Source: Aminobacter anthyllidis
Lineage (GTDB): Bacteria > Pseudomonadota > Alphaproteobacteria > Rhizobiales > Rhizobiaceae
Direction of reading: 5' to 3'
Assembly: GCF_018555685.1 (NCBI RefSeq)
Contig: NZ_JAFLWW010000002.1
Span: 558,001-622,000, forward strand
DNA: 64,000 bases
The notes under the pieces were generated by a model that made no database searches, was not told the origin of the DNA, and worked only from the letters and a program-made list of their open reading frames with translations. The translations under genes and the position numbers were made by a program. Shown in pieces: positions 53,488-62,169 of the stretch; position 1 is the stretch's first letter, and every line of letters starts with the position of its first letter.

Positions 53488-53859
53488 ATGAGTAAGAAGC
53501 CAAGCCGCGTACGCGTCCTGATGATGCCCTATCATGATGACGGTGACAAAGATCCAGTTGGATATTCGGGTCCCGCAACCGTCCTAACGGGCCTGCCGCG
53601 AACGATCAGGCGGCACGAATTGCGGCTCATCGTGCCGCTCGCCGACAGCACCATTTACGAGATGGAGAAGCGAGGCGAATTCCCTCGCCGCTTCAATCTC
53701 ACGCCGCGATGCGTCGTGTGGGACCTAGAAGAGGTCGAAGCATGGCTGGAGCAGCGCCGCCAGGCTTATATCGAGGGTCGCGCGAAGATCGCGCCGGGGC
53801 CCGACGTCCATCGGCGCAAGAGCCGCCCGGTTAGACGGACCGACGACCGGTCAATCTGA
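53488..53859 (+). CDS. AlpA-family phage/island regulatory protein
   Basis: A 123-residue MerR/AlpA-type DNA-binding protein: RRHELRLIVPLADSTIYEME is the winged-helix core and FPRRFNLTPRCVVWDLEEVE the wing and final helix typical of AlpA regulators, which control excision and integrase genes of integrative elements. The start has a textbook AGGAGGAAG seven bases upstream. It stands alone among gene fragments; a tyrosine recombinase gene lies 8.3 kb to the right. A perfect hairpin follows. Confidence 0.85.
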   Translation: MSKKPSRVRVLMMPYHDDGDKDPVGYSGPATVLTGLPRTIRRHELRLIVPLADSTIYEMEKRGEFPRRFNLTPRCVVWDLEEVEAWLEQRRQAYIEGRAKIAPGPDVHRRKSRPVRRTDDRSI

Positions 53860-53865
53860 AACGGA

Positions 53866-53897
53866 GGACCATCGCGTCGGCACGGGCGCGATGGTCC
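53866..53897 (+). terminator. Perfect hairpin after the AlpA-type gene
   Basis: GGACCATCGCG and CGCGATGGTCC form an 11-bp perfect stem with a 10-base loop, seven bases after the stop. No U-tract is present. It probably ends the AlpA transcript. Confidence 0.6.
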
Positions 53898-54017
53898 ACG
53901 CATCACGACGACAAACCACCTAGCTCGAACCGCCTCCGTTCCTTCAAAGCCAAGTGTTCGCGCATTTCACCTGAAGGAAGGATCGAGAGGCTACCCCCGA
54001 CGTTCCTCGCTACGTTG

Positions 54018-54180
54018 GGTATACCCCTAACAGGAGGATCCTCATGTCGAACCGATCGGATGCTCGCGGAGTTCACGAAGGCGCTGACGACGCATGATGT
54101 CGAATGCGAAATCGTTTGTGCGCTTATCCATGACATCAAGCCGGGAGCGCTTCAGACATGGATCATGGAACGACTGCCAT
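54018..54180 (+). pseudogene. Flavodoxin-fold NADPH-dependent FMN reductase, N-terminal remnant
   Basis: The segment RTDRMLAEFTKALTTHDVEC followed by E-I-V-C and HDIKPG resembles the N-terminal part of flavodoxin-like reductases (GSSRxGNTDRMLAEF...VDIKPC). The GNT loop that binds FMN phosphate is partly deleted, and the frame does not continue into the rest of the fold. I read it as a fragment, not a functional gene. Confidence 0.4.
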
Positions 54181-54249
54181 GGGGCCGTTTCCAGCCAGTC
54201 TGGTTTCCGGCGTCGAGGTTGAGATAGCTGCCATTGAGCGCTGGGGCCT

Positions 54250-54799
54250 TCAGCGACCGGCGGCTACCGCCGCCCCGCCCGAGGAACCGCCGGGCGTTTT
54301 CGTGGCGTCCCAGGGATTGCGCGTTATGCCCCGGCGTGGGCTGTCGGTGACGGCTTCCCACCCGAATTCCGGGTAAGTGGTCTGGCCAACGAAGATTACG
54401 CCGCTCCTTCGAAGCTGTCCAACGGCCGGCGCGTCTGCGATGCATTCACGATCTTCTACGGCGTAGCTTTCATAGCTGACCGGCCAGCCTTCGACCCAGA
54501 GGATATCTTTGACCGTCGTGCGGCACGCCGTCCACTGCGGACAGCGGAGCCTTCCTTCTCTAGCGTTGCTCGGAGAGTCGGGCTGCCTGCAATGCCCCTT
54601 CGACATCGATCCTGGTGAAAGCATTGAAGCGCGCATCCACCACGTCTGCCCGCTTCAACACGGCATGGATCACTTCGACGGGCGACAACGATCCCGACCC
54701 GTAAGCCGAGGCCAGTTGCCGTGCGTCGAGCCTGCAAATGTCGTCCGCGTCAGCCAGCGGAGCAGGACATGGGTTACGAGGGCTCATCGTCGCAGCCAT
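54250..54799 (-). pseudogene. Amidase signature family gene, frameshifted N-terminal part
   Basis: Two pieces in different frames: codons from 54799 (DARQLASAYGSGSLSPVEVI, N-terminal helix of amidase-signature enzymes) and codons from about 54530 down to 54250 (TVKDILWVEGWPVSYES, the Lys of the Ser-Ser-Lys triad, then GGSSGGAAVAAG, the serine-rich signature). A frameshift near 54560 separates them, and the gene stops directly after the signature, losing about two thirds of its length. It follows the DUF59 gene of the RbsABC-linked operon. Confidence 0.8.
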
Positions 54800-54838
54800 G
54801 CGCGCTGGCCCAGGACGATCCGATCGGGCAAGACCTTG

Positions 54839-55189
54839 CTATGCCTCCGGGTAGCCAATCCGCGGACCGCTGAGGGTGGCGCGATAGGACGGGGCCATGT
54901 GGCCCGGCGTCCAGTCGATCTCCGGGGAGATGGTCACCTCGACCGAACAGATGCCGGGCAGGCTCATGAGCTTCTCCTTGGCTTGCGCCGTGAAGCTGGG
55001 GCCCATCATGCAGCAGGGCGACGTCACGCGCAGCTGCAATCTTACTGCTACAGCGTCGCCCTCCATCGCAAGATCGAGTTCCTTGATCAGCCCCATCCTG
55101 ACAAGCCCGACCGGCTTGCCGATCCCGGCGCTGCAGGGATCGATGATCTGATCCAGGGCGTCCTCGACCGCGCTACGCATATCCATCAT
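54839..55189 (-). CDS. MIP18/DUF59 family (SufT/PaaD-like) protein
   Basis: A 116-residue protein of the metal-sulfur cluster assembly factor family: IIDPCSAGIGKPVGLVRMGLIKEL at the start (canonical DPE-x4-V-x-LGL-V; Asp-Pro present), the TSPCCMMGP motif (usually T-x-x-x-CP) and a final strand with WTPGHMAP. These proteins help mature Fe-S enzymes or act in phenylacetyl-CoA epoxidase assembly. Its ATG overlaps the amidohydrolase stop by 4 bp, tying it to that enzyme. No Fe-S motif is visible in the neighbour. Confidence 0.82.
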   Translation of the reverse strand: MMDMRSAVEDALDQIIDPCSAGIGKPVGLVRMGLIKELDLAMEGDAVAVRLQLRVTSPCCMMGPSFTAQAKEKLMSLPGICSVEVTISPEIDWTPGHMAPSYRATLSGPRIGYPEA

Positions 55190-56337
55190 TCCGTCCCCCT
55201 GCCGCTTGTCCACGGTTCGGCGAGCCGGTCGCGTTTCGCAAACTCGTCGGTTGCGGCAACCCGCTTTAGGTTTTCCACGTCGAGGTTGAGGATACGCGCC
55301 TGTGTCCCTCCAAGCATCATGCGCTTGATCTCGGGAGTCAGCGCTGGATAGGCATAACCTTCCTGCATGCTGAGCGGAATCTGGAAATTCCAGAAAGCCT
55401 CCAAGAACGGCTGGGGATGGATGACCGGCACGCCGGTTCCCCAAACGATGCGATCCGCAGCGCCCGCCTGAACCAGAGAACCCAGTATGTGGGCTAGCCG
55501 TTCCGGGGCGTAGAAGATCAGGGCGCTTGTGCCCTCAAGGTTGATCGTCACGTTGGAATTGTAGGTCGCCTTCAGCACGGTATCCTCGAGGAAGGCAAAG
55601 CCACCGTGGAAGATTTCGAAGTTCATCTCCGGGAAACTGGTCGCGGCATCGTTGACATCATCGACCATGAAATACTCGTGGCCGACGTTACCGAACGGGA
55701 TTGCCTTGTGCATGGCAACGGTCTTGATGCCGCGCTTGAGCATCCGCTCGTAAAGCGGAAACATCAGTTTCTCGTCGTCCATCCTGGTGCCGCGCACCGT
55801 GCCGCCCACGAGATCAAGCGGGTAGAATTTGAAGGCCGACACTTTCTCCTCGTCCAGGAAGCGGTCGATCTCATCCAGCACGTTGTCGTGATAGGGGCTG
55901 ATACCGCCATAGATGAGGACGCGTCCGGGCCACCGCTCGCGCATCTCCTTGCCGACGTAGAGCGGACCGCCGCCATCCTTGAACAGGTTGAAGATCGGCA
56001 GGTGGTGATAGACGCAGGCATCGACCTGGCTCTCGCCGAAGAGCGAATGGCCGATCAGATCGGCGTCCTGCATGATCCGATGCTGTTGCGGGACAAGCCA
56101 TTTGGGCGTGTCGCGCGGCGTGTAGAACTCGTGGATCCCCCACAACATCTGCGTCATCATGGGGGCATATGAGCCGGGTATTAGGTTGTCGGGCGTATGA
56201 TTGTAGGTATGCGCTACCCCATCTATGACGAAGATGTCGTCGGGAAGCGGTTCCCAGGCTTTTCCGTCGGATATCCGGGCGGCGATCTTCGGGTCGATTC
56301 CGGTCTCCCCACCGAATTTCGCTGTTTGTTCTGGCAT
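55186..56337 (-). CDS. Amidohydrolase-2 (ACMSD-like) family protein
   Basis: A 383-residue TIM-barrel protein of the amidohydrolase-2 group. Candidate metal residues are AHTYNH (about residues 42-47), MHKAIPFG and FEIFHGGFAF. The usual final G-S-D-x-P motif reads GTGVPVIHP, so the catalytic Asp seems replaced. Family members decarboxylate or hydrolyse aromatic and dicarboxylic substrates (ACMSD, LigW). The gene follows the alpha/beta hydrolase after 40 bp and is coupled to the DUF59 gene. Confidence 0.82.
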   Translation of the reverse strand: MPEQTAKFGGETGIDPKIAARISDGKAWEPLPDDIFVIDGVAHTYNHTPDNLIPGSYAPMMTQMLWGIHEFYTPRDTPKWLVPQQHRIMQDADLIGHSLFGESQVDACVYHHLPIFNLFKDGGGPLYVGKEMRERWPGRVLIYGGISPYHDNVLDEIDRFLDEEKVSAFKFYPLDLVGGTVRGTRMDDEKLMFPLYERMLKRGIKTVAMHKAIPFGNVGHEYFMVDDVNDAATSFPEMNFEIFHGGFAFLEDTVLKATYNSNVTINLEGTSALIFYAPERLAHILGSLVQAGAADRIVWGTGVPVIHPQPFLEAFWNFQIPLSMQEGYAYPALTPEIKRMMLGGTQARILNLDVENLKRVAATDEFAKRDRLAEPWTSGRGTE

Positions 56338-56377
56338 CGTTTTTCCCCTGGCTCTCTGGCGTGGATCTGGCCGACCT

Positions 56378-57199
56378 TTATGTCTGCTTGTGGCGAAGCA
56401 GGAAGTTCAGCGCGGCATTGTTGAATTCTACCGGATTCTCGATGTTGAGAAGATGGCCGGCATCCGGCACCACGGTCAGCGTCGCATGCGCAATGAGCTG
56501 CGCGATCTCCTTGGACATGGAGAGCGGGGTGAGCGGATCGTCCGCCCCGCACATCACATGGACGGGCACGGTAATGTGGTCGAGGCCCGCATGAGTGTCG
56601 AGATTCACCAGCGCCTCGATGCTCTTTATGTAGCTGTGCTTGTGCAGTCTCGACATGCTGTCTACGAGTTGCGCCAACGCCGCCTCGGACGCCTTCGGGC
56701 CCATCAGCGATCGCGCTACGGGTTCGGCGATGTCGGCTGGTTCCTTGCCACTCATCAGCGGTTCTTTGCGGGACCGGATGAATTCCGCTCGGGCCTCCGG
56801 CGTGAAGCGGGAAAAACCAGTGTTGGTCGCGCACAAGGTAATCGTACTAAGCCTGTGAGGGTAGGAATGAGCGAAATCCATAGCGATGCGCCCCCCCATC
56901 GACAGCCCGATGATATGCGCGCGCTCCTCGCCAAAATGATCGAGGACTCTGGCCAGGTCGTCGGCGAAATCCCTGAACCGCAACGCCGCTTCGTAGTCGT
57001 CGCTGTCGCCATAACCCCTGGCGTCCCAGGCGACGGCGCGGAAATGCTCTCCGAAAACCGGCAGATTGTCACGCCAGTTCCGCCGGTTGCCGCCGATGCC
57101 GTGCATGAAGACGACGAGCTCTCCCTTGCCGACGCTCTCCACCGCTATCCGGGGCGATGACCCGACGAAACTCGTTTCGATTGTAGCGAGACCAGGCAT
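56378..57199 (-). CDS. Alpha/beta hydrolase
   Basis: A 273-residue hydrolase. The oxyanion HGIGGNRRNW (about residues 33-42), nucleophile elbow GLSMGG (about 98-103), and catalytic Asp and His in ADDPLTP and DAGHLLNIE are all visible. It resembles 3-oxoadipate enol-lactonase and meta-cleavage hydrolases. The start at 57199 lies nine bases before the permease stop region ends; the longer frame to 57700 lies inside the permease gene. Confidence 0.9.
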   Translation of the reverse strand: MPGLATIETSFVGSSPRIAVESVGKGELVVFMHGIGGNRRNWRDNLPVFGEHFRAVAWDARGYGDSDDYEAALRFRDFADDLARVLDHFGEERAHIIGLSMGGRIAMDFAHSYPHRLSTITLCATNTGFSRFTPEARAEFIRSRKEPLMSGKEPADIAEPVARSLMGPKASEAALAQLVDSMSRLHKHSYIKSIEALVNLDTHAGLDHITVPVHVMCGADDPLTPLSMSKEIAQLIAHATLTVVPDAGHLLNIENPVEFNNAALNFLLRHKQT

Positions 57200-57207
57200 G
57201 ACAGACT

Positions 57208-58206
57208 TCACTTGCGCAGCAGGTGGCGGACGCGTGAGCCACCGGTCGCAGCGATAAGCACGGCTCCCGCGAACAGTTGCTGCGAATAGGCCGGAGCGCC
57301 GATCAGAAGCAGGCCGAGCGTTCCGGTCCCGATGATGTAAACGCCGATTACCGTGCCGAGGATGTGGAAGCGCCGGTTGGCAAGGGTCACGTACCCAAGG
57401 AATGCCGCGGCATAGGCCGGGAGCATCATCGACGTGCCGAACAAAGGGGTAAGCGAACCCTGCCTGGCGGTGTACATGAAGCCGGTGATGCTCGCCAGGA
57501 CGGCGCAGGCAACGAAGGCGAGAAGTACGTTTCGGTTGACCCGAATTCCGGCCATACGGCTGGCCGCCCGATTGCCGCCTGTCGCGTACAGATGACGCCC
57601 TGTCACCGTATAGCGCAGCGCTATGGCGATCAGTATCGCCAAAGCCAGGAGATAGAAGAAGGGCGCCTGCAACCCGGCGATGCGCCAGGAACCGTACCAT
57701 ATGAAAGCGTCGGTGAAGCCCATGAAAATAACCGAATTACCGGTCACCCAGAGGGTCGCGCCGTCAAGCAGGCTTGCCGTGCCGATTGTCGCAACCAGGG
57801 CCGGGATTTCGAGCACCGTTACGAGGACGCCGTTGAAGGCTCCAATGATCAGCGCGCTGGCGAGAACCACAAGGAACGCTGTCGGGACCGGCCATCCGAG
57901 CTGCGTGATCAGGACAGTTGCAAGCGCGCCCGCCAAGGATGCGGTCGCAGCGATGGAAAGATCGAATTCGCCGACGACCAGGACCAACGTCAGGCCGCAC
58001 GCGAGGAGGGCGAGCAGCGCTCCGTCGTTGAGGATCGTCACGAAATTTTCGCGCGTGGGAAAATAGGCAGGTTCGGCGATCGAAAAGCCGACGATCAGCA
58101 GCACGAGGAAAATTACGGGTGCCGCGGATGCGGTGTCAAAACTGCCAATCCATGACGAGCGCGCCGATGTGTTGGGCGGTGTGTCGGTGATTTCTTGAAT
58201 CGTCAT
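57208..58206 (-). CDS. ABC transporter permease (RbsC/branched-type)
   Basis: A 332-residue permease with eight to ten membrane segments and the family motif GVLVTVLEIPALVATIGTAS and GGNRAASRMAGIRVNR (the cytoplasmic contact loop). RbsC-type subunits form homodimeric channels for ribose, galactose and other small sugars or polyols. It overlaps the ATPase stop by 4 bp. Confidence 0.92.
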   Translation of the reverse strand: MTIQEITDTPPNTSARSSWIGSFDTASAAPVIFLVLLIVGFSIAEPAYFPTRENFVTILNDGALLALLACGLTLVLVVGEFDLSIAATASLAGALATVLITQLGWPVPTAFLVVLASALIIGAFNGVLVTVLEIPALVATIGTASLLDGATLWVTGNSVIFMGFTDAFIWYGSWRIAGLQAPFFYLLALAILIAIALRYTVTGRHLYATGGNRAASRMAGIRVNRNVLLAFVACAVLASITGFMYTARQGSLTPLFGTSMMLPAYAAAFLGYVTLANRRFHILGTVIGVYIIGTGTLGLLLIGAPAYSQQLFAGAVLIAATGGSRVRHLLRK

Positions 58207-59717
58207 ACGGCGACCTTTGTGCTGTCAGAGGAAGACAGGAGGCGATGCAGCATCGCATCCTTGGAAATATCGGCGCCCCTTAGTTCGTCGATGATCGTCC
58301 CGCCCTTCAGCAGAAGGACTCGATCGCACAGGGCTTGCAGTTCCTCCAGTTCGGAAGACACCACCAGAATGCCGCGCCCTTCATGGGCAAGCTCGCGAAT
58401 GGCGCCATAGATCTGGGTCTTCGAGCCGATATCGACGCCATGCGTCGGCTCGTCGAGCAGGAGCAGGCGAACCGGACCCAGCACCCAGCGCGCGAAGATC
58501 ACCTTTTGTTGGTTTCCGCCGGATAGGGCCAGCATCGAGGCGTTTATCGAGGGCATCCGTACAGAGAACCGTCGCGTCGCTTCCTCGGTTTTGCGCTGCT
58601 CGACGCGAAGGTTCAAAAAGCCCTTTGTTTTAAAACGGCTTCCCCAAGGCAGCGATACGTTCTGCCAGATAGGCAGCGTTTCGACGAAACCGTCATGGCT
58701 GCGCTCTTCCGTCACGAGGGCGATGCCCTCCTGCAACGCCTCCCGCACCGAGCCGATTGCGGCAGGCCTGCCTTCAACAAGGACATCGCCGGCAGTTCGC
58801 GGCGATGCGCCCGCAATCATCCGCAGTATGCGCGACCGGCCCGAGCCTCCAAGGCCGGCTATCCCGACGATCTCGCCCTTGGCAATGTCAAAGCTTATGT
58901 CGGTAAGTCTGTTGTCGCTGAGCCCCTGAACTGAAACCAGCGTTTCCCGTTTCTGGCCGACCGGTCCGTCTTCGCGCGCAAACAGGTCCTGCATGTCGGA
59001 GCCGACGATGTCGCGCACCAGTCCGGCCTCGGTCATCTCGTCAAGCCGCGTGGTCGATATGCGCCGACCGTCGCGCAACACGGTCACGCGATCGGCGATC
59101 CGGAAGACCTCTTCAAGGCGATGGCTGACATAGATGACGCTGACGCCCCGCTTCCTCAGCTTGCGGATGGTGTCAAGGAGGGTGCGGACCTCCGGTTCGG
59201 ACAGGGACGCCGTGATCTCGTCGAGCACCAGGAGTCTGGGCTTGCGGAGCAACGCCCTTCCCAATGCCACCATCTGGCGTTGATGCGCGCTCAGCGAGGC
59301 GAGAGGCGTCCGCGGATCGACGGACAGTCCCAGCGACGCCAGGCTTGCCTCACACTCGCGATGCTGGGCTTTCCAGTCGATCAGGCCGGCCCGACGATGT
59401 TGATATGGAAGGCCGAGGAGAAAGTTCTCGGTAATTGAAAGATCGGCAATGAAGGGCGGTCGCTGATGGACAAAGCCGATCCCTGCAGCCAGCGCATCGC
59501 TGGGATGCAGGAGCCGCAGCGGAGTTCCGGCCAGCATCATAGAACCCGTATCAGGTGGGAAATCTCCCGCGAGTATCCGGATGAGAGTCGATTTCCCCGC
59601 GCCATTCTCACCGACCAGCGCGTGGATTTCGCCCTCGCGCACATCGAAATCCACTCCCTTCAGTGCACGGGTCTCACCGAAGGTCTTCGAGATGTTGGAG
59701 AACTGGAGAAGGGACAT
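58203..59717 (-). CDS. ABC transporter ATP-binding protein (RbsA-like, two domains)
   Basis: A 504-residue protein with two tandem ATPase domains. The first has Walker A GENGAGKST and a modified signature LSAHQRQMV. The second has the degenerate Walker A GLGGSGRSR typical of RbsA's non-hydrolysing half, the signature LSGGNQQKV and Walker B LLLDEPTHGVD. It follows the binding-protein gene after 83 bp. Confidence 0.93.
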   Translation of the reverse strand: MSLLQFSNISKTFGETRALKGVDFDVREGEIHALVGENGAGKSTLIRILAGDFPPDTGSMMLAGTPLRLLHPSDALAAGIGFVHQRPPFIADLSITENFLLGLPYQHRRAGLIDWKAQHRECEASLASLGLSVDPRTPLASLSAHQRQMVALGRALLRKPRLLVLDEITASLSEPEVRTLLDTIRKLRKRGVSVIYVSHRLEEVFRIADRVTVLRDGRRISTTRLDEMTEAGLVRDIVGSDMQDLFAREDGPVGQKRETLVSVQGLSDNRLTDISFDIAKGEIVGIAGLGGSGRSRILRMIAGASPRTAGDVLVEGRPAAIGSVREALQEGIALVTEERSHDGFVETLPIWQNVSLPWGSRFKTKGFLNLRVEQRKTEEATRRFSVRMPSINASMLALSGGNQQKVIFARWVLGPVRLLLLDEPTHGVDIGSKTQIYGAIRELAHEGRGILVVSSELEELQALCDRVLLLKGGTIIDELRGADISKDAMLHRLLSSSDSTKVAV

Positions 59718-59800
59718 ATCGATGCTTGCTCCGCGAGCGAATGAAGCCGGCGGCGGACTGCATGTCCGCCGCGACGGCCCTGACGCGTCTGTTCCGCAGG

Positions 59801-60928
59801 CTACTCCGCCGCCGCCCAGATCTCACGGAACTTCGCCTTGAAATCGAAGCCCGGATCGTACCGCTTGCCCGGCGTGGCATTCGACTGGATGGTCAGTTGA
59901 AGCGGGAAGTCCTTGTTCACGCCGACCTCGGCCTTGTTGATGGCGCGATTGCATTCGTCGATGCCGGCCCAGGCCACCCATTCCAGGCCCCAGCTGATCG
60001 TCGCGACCTGACCGCCGCCGGAAACGATGGAGTCCAGCGCGACAGGTTCGCCGTCGAAGCCCAACGCCTTGATCTCGGTCCGGTCACGTTGCCGCGCGGT
60101 TGCGAGCACCGGAACGAGCGCTTCGTCATACGGCCCCAGCACCCACCGGATGCTATCCTTTGGATGCTTGGTCAGCAGCGCCTGTGTCTTGGTGATCAGG
60201 TCGGAAGCGCCCGCGCCTACATTGAACTCCACGTCTTCCACGACCTTGGCGACGTCGCCGCCATGTTCTGCGAGATAATCCTTGAACCCCTGGAGACGCT
60301 CCCCCAGTTGCGGAAAGGCGGAGGCGGTAAACATGACGACATTGCCGCCACCATTGGCAACCACATAAGCCGCAAGAAGCTTGCCCGCTGCGGTCTGATC
60401 AATGCCGAAGCCGATGTCGCCGCCAAACTCCCTCGGGTCGTCGGCGAAGCCCGTCACGAAGGCAATCCCCTTTTCCTTCCCGCGCTGGATCTGGGCGCGG
60501 ATATCTCGCGAAGGTGAGCCGATGGTAAGCACGCAACTCACATCGCGGTTGATTGCCGCCTCGACGGCTTTTTGAGTGACGGCGGGATCGCCTTTCGAAT
60601 CTATTGGGATGACTTTCCACCCTATGGCTTCGGCGGCGGCTGTGGCGTCGGCAAGAGCGGTCTGGCAGACCGAGAGTGCGAGAGGACATGGAACAACCGC
60701 GATCGTCGCGTCCTTCACGGGTTTCGGTGATGTCTCGGCGCCGGTCCAGCGCGACGAGCCCGCACCGAGCGGGTCACGCGACATCACCGTGTTGGTGGCC
60801 TGATCGACCACCTTCCTGGCGAAATCGATGGCGCCCTGATCTACGGCCGAGGCCGGCAAGGCGGTGGTCGCGGCCAATGCGAACGCAATCAGCGCGACTC
60901 CTGTCATTTTCCGTGAAGTACCGTTCAT
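59801..60928 (-). CDS. Sugar-type ABC transporter substrate-binding protein
   Basis: A 375-residue periplasmic binding protein of the RbsB family with a signal peptide (MTGVALIAFALAATTALPASA, cut after ASA). Core features include AIAVVPCPLALSVCQTALAD and the AINRDVSCVLTIGSPSRD hinge. The cysteines near residues 80-86 and 134 are unusual for this family. The start at 60928 fits the leader; a frame extending to 61018 reads through the AraC control region. It is the first gene of the operon and is divergent from AraC. Confidence 0.9.
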   Translation of the reverse strand: MNGTSRKMTGVALIAFALAATTALPASAVDQGAIDFARKVVDQATNTVMSRDPLGAGSSRWTGAETSPKPVKDATIAVVPCPLALSVCQTALADATAAAEAIGWKVIPIDSKGDPAVTQKAVEAAINRDVSCVLTIGSPSRDIRAQIQRGKEKGIAFVTGFADDPREFGGDIGFGIDQTAAGKLLAAYVVANGGGNVVMFTASAFPQLGERLQGFKDYLAEHGGDVAKVVEDVEFNVGAGASDLITKTQALLTKHPKDSIRWVLGPYDEALVPVLATARQRDRTEIKALGFDGEPVALDSIVSGGGQVATISWGLEWVAWAGIDECNRAINKAEVGVNKDFPLQLTIQSNATPGKRYDPGFDFKAKFREIWAAAE

Positions 60929-60997
60929 CCCGTTATTCCCCAATGCGTGGTTGTGATCACCACTGCTTGGCCTTAGTAAAGCGTCGGCGCGGACAAA

Positions 60998-61022
60998 TGT
61001 CGTGGTGCAATCGTGCACGACA
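60998..61022. promoter_or_regulatory. Inverted repeat in the AraC/RbsB control region
   Basis: TGTCGTG and CACGACA are perfect 7-bp arms around an 11-base spacer containing GTGCA/TGCAC, and GACAAATG occurs as a direct repeat at 60992 and 61019. It lies about 70 bp upstream of the transporter gene and 90 bp upstream of the AraC gene. Both the AraC regulator and RNA polymerase could contact this region. A second palindrome (GTGGTTGTGATCACCAC) lies nearer the transporter gene. Confidence 0.5.
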
Positions 61023-61111
61023 AATGCTGCGTTTGTGCACTCCCATGGGTAGCGTTGCGGGCTTGTGAGAGACCAATCGCTGCGGTAACGTATCCAGGGT
61101 TGTTGGTGCCG

Positions 61112-62059
61112 ATGATTACTGTCTTATCCACCGATGCGGTCGATCCGACCGCCCGATTTACGAGTTTCCAGCAGGCAATCTGCCAGATCGCTGATTTGTC
61201 GGCGCATCGGTCCGAAACCGACGCCTACCACGCCAAGATTCGAAAGAGCCGGGTTGGTTTCCTCGACTGTTCGTTCGTCGACTGCGAATCCGTCGTGATC
61301 GAACGAAGCCTTGCCAATATCGGGCGGGACAATGGCAAGGATTATCTGCTGGCATTGCAGATAGACGGGAGCGGTGTAACCCGCCACATAGGCCGCGATG
61401 TCCGGCTGACGCCCGGGGACTTCACCATCGTTGACGCCACTCTGCCCTATTCTGTCGAGTTCGATGGTCCAGTTCGGCGGATCGTCGTCCGGTTTCCGCG
61501 CAACGAGTTCGTCCACCGGGGGCTGAGTACCGACAGGCTGTGCGGACATGTATTCCGTGGGGAAAGCGGTGCCAGCGGCCTAGCCTCCCAGATACTTGGC
61601 TCGCTCGCTGCCGATCCCGCAGGTGTCGGCCCGCAGGCCGGATACTCGCTGGCCGCCGCCATTCTCGACCTCATAGCCGATTCCGAGCCCAATGACGGTT
61701 CATCGCGCGGCAATTACCTCACGCAATCCCACGATCATCTCATCCGCCGCATTCGCAGCATCGTGCTAGTCAACCTCTCGGATCCGGAGCTTTCGGTTTC
61801 TGTCGTTGCGGCAAAGGCGGGTATTTCTGTTCGCTACCTGCACAAGCTTTTCAGCGCCACAGGAACGTCACTTCATAAATGGATCGAAAACGAGCGTCTC
61901 GATCGCTGCTACCGCGCGCTCCAACACCTAAATCAGCGCAGCCAGACGATACAGGACATAGCATTCGCGAACGGTTTCAACGATCCCGGCTACTTCAGTC
62001 ATCGCTTTACCCGTAAATATGGGAAGAGTCCGCGTCAGGTGCGAATGAAGGCGCTTTAG
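61112..62059 (+). CDS. AraC family transcriptional regulator
   Basis: A 315-residue regulator with a cupin-like sensory domain (AraC_binding_2 type, about 45-175; GRDVRLTPGDFTIVDATLPY) and two C-terminal HTH motifs (about 210-310; VSVVAAKAGISVRYLHKLF and IAFANGFNDPGYFSHRF). It is divergent from the RbsABC-linked operon, its likely target. Start ATG at 61112 chosen; an earlier frame from 61013 would overlap the operator region. Confidence 0.88.
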   Translation: MITVLSTDAVDPTARFTSFQQAICQIADLSAHRSETDAYHAKIRKSRVGFLDCSFVDCESVVIERSLANIGRDNGKDYLLALQIDGSGVTRHIGRDVRLTPGDFTIVDATLPYSVEFDGPVRRIVVRFPRNEFVHRGLSTDRLCGHVFRGESGASGLASQILGSLAADPAGVGPQAGYSLAAAILDLIADSEPNDGSSRGNYLTQSHDHLIRRIRSIVLVNLSDPELSVSVVAAKAGISVRYLHKLFSATGTSLHKWIENERLDRCYRALQHLNQRSQTIQDIAFANGFNDPGYFSHRFTRKYGKSPRQVRMKAL

Positions 62060-62169
62060 CTGCTTGTTCGGCCAGAAACTTGCGCTTGTTCTGCTTTCTT
62101 GAATACAATCTCCAGAAACCGCCGGTCCGATTTCGGCCCCTAATTGCATCGCGGATGACCGCTTCGATG

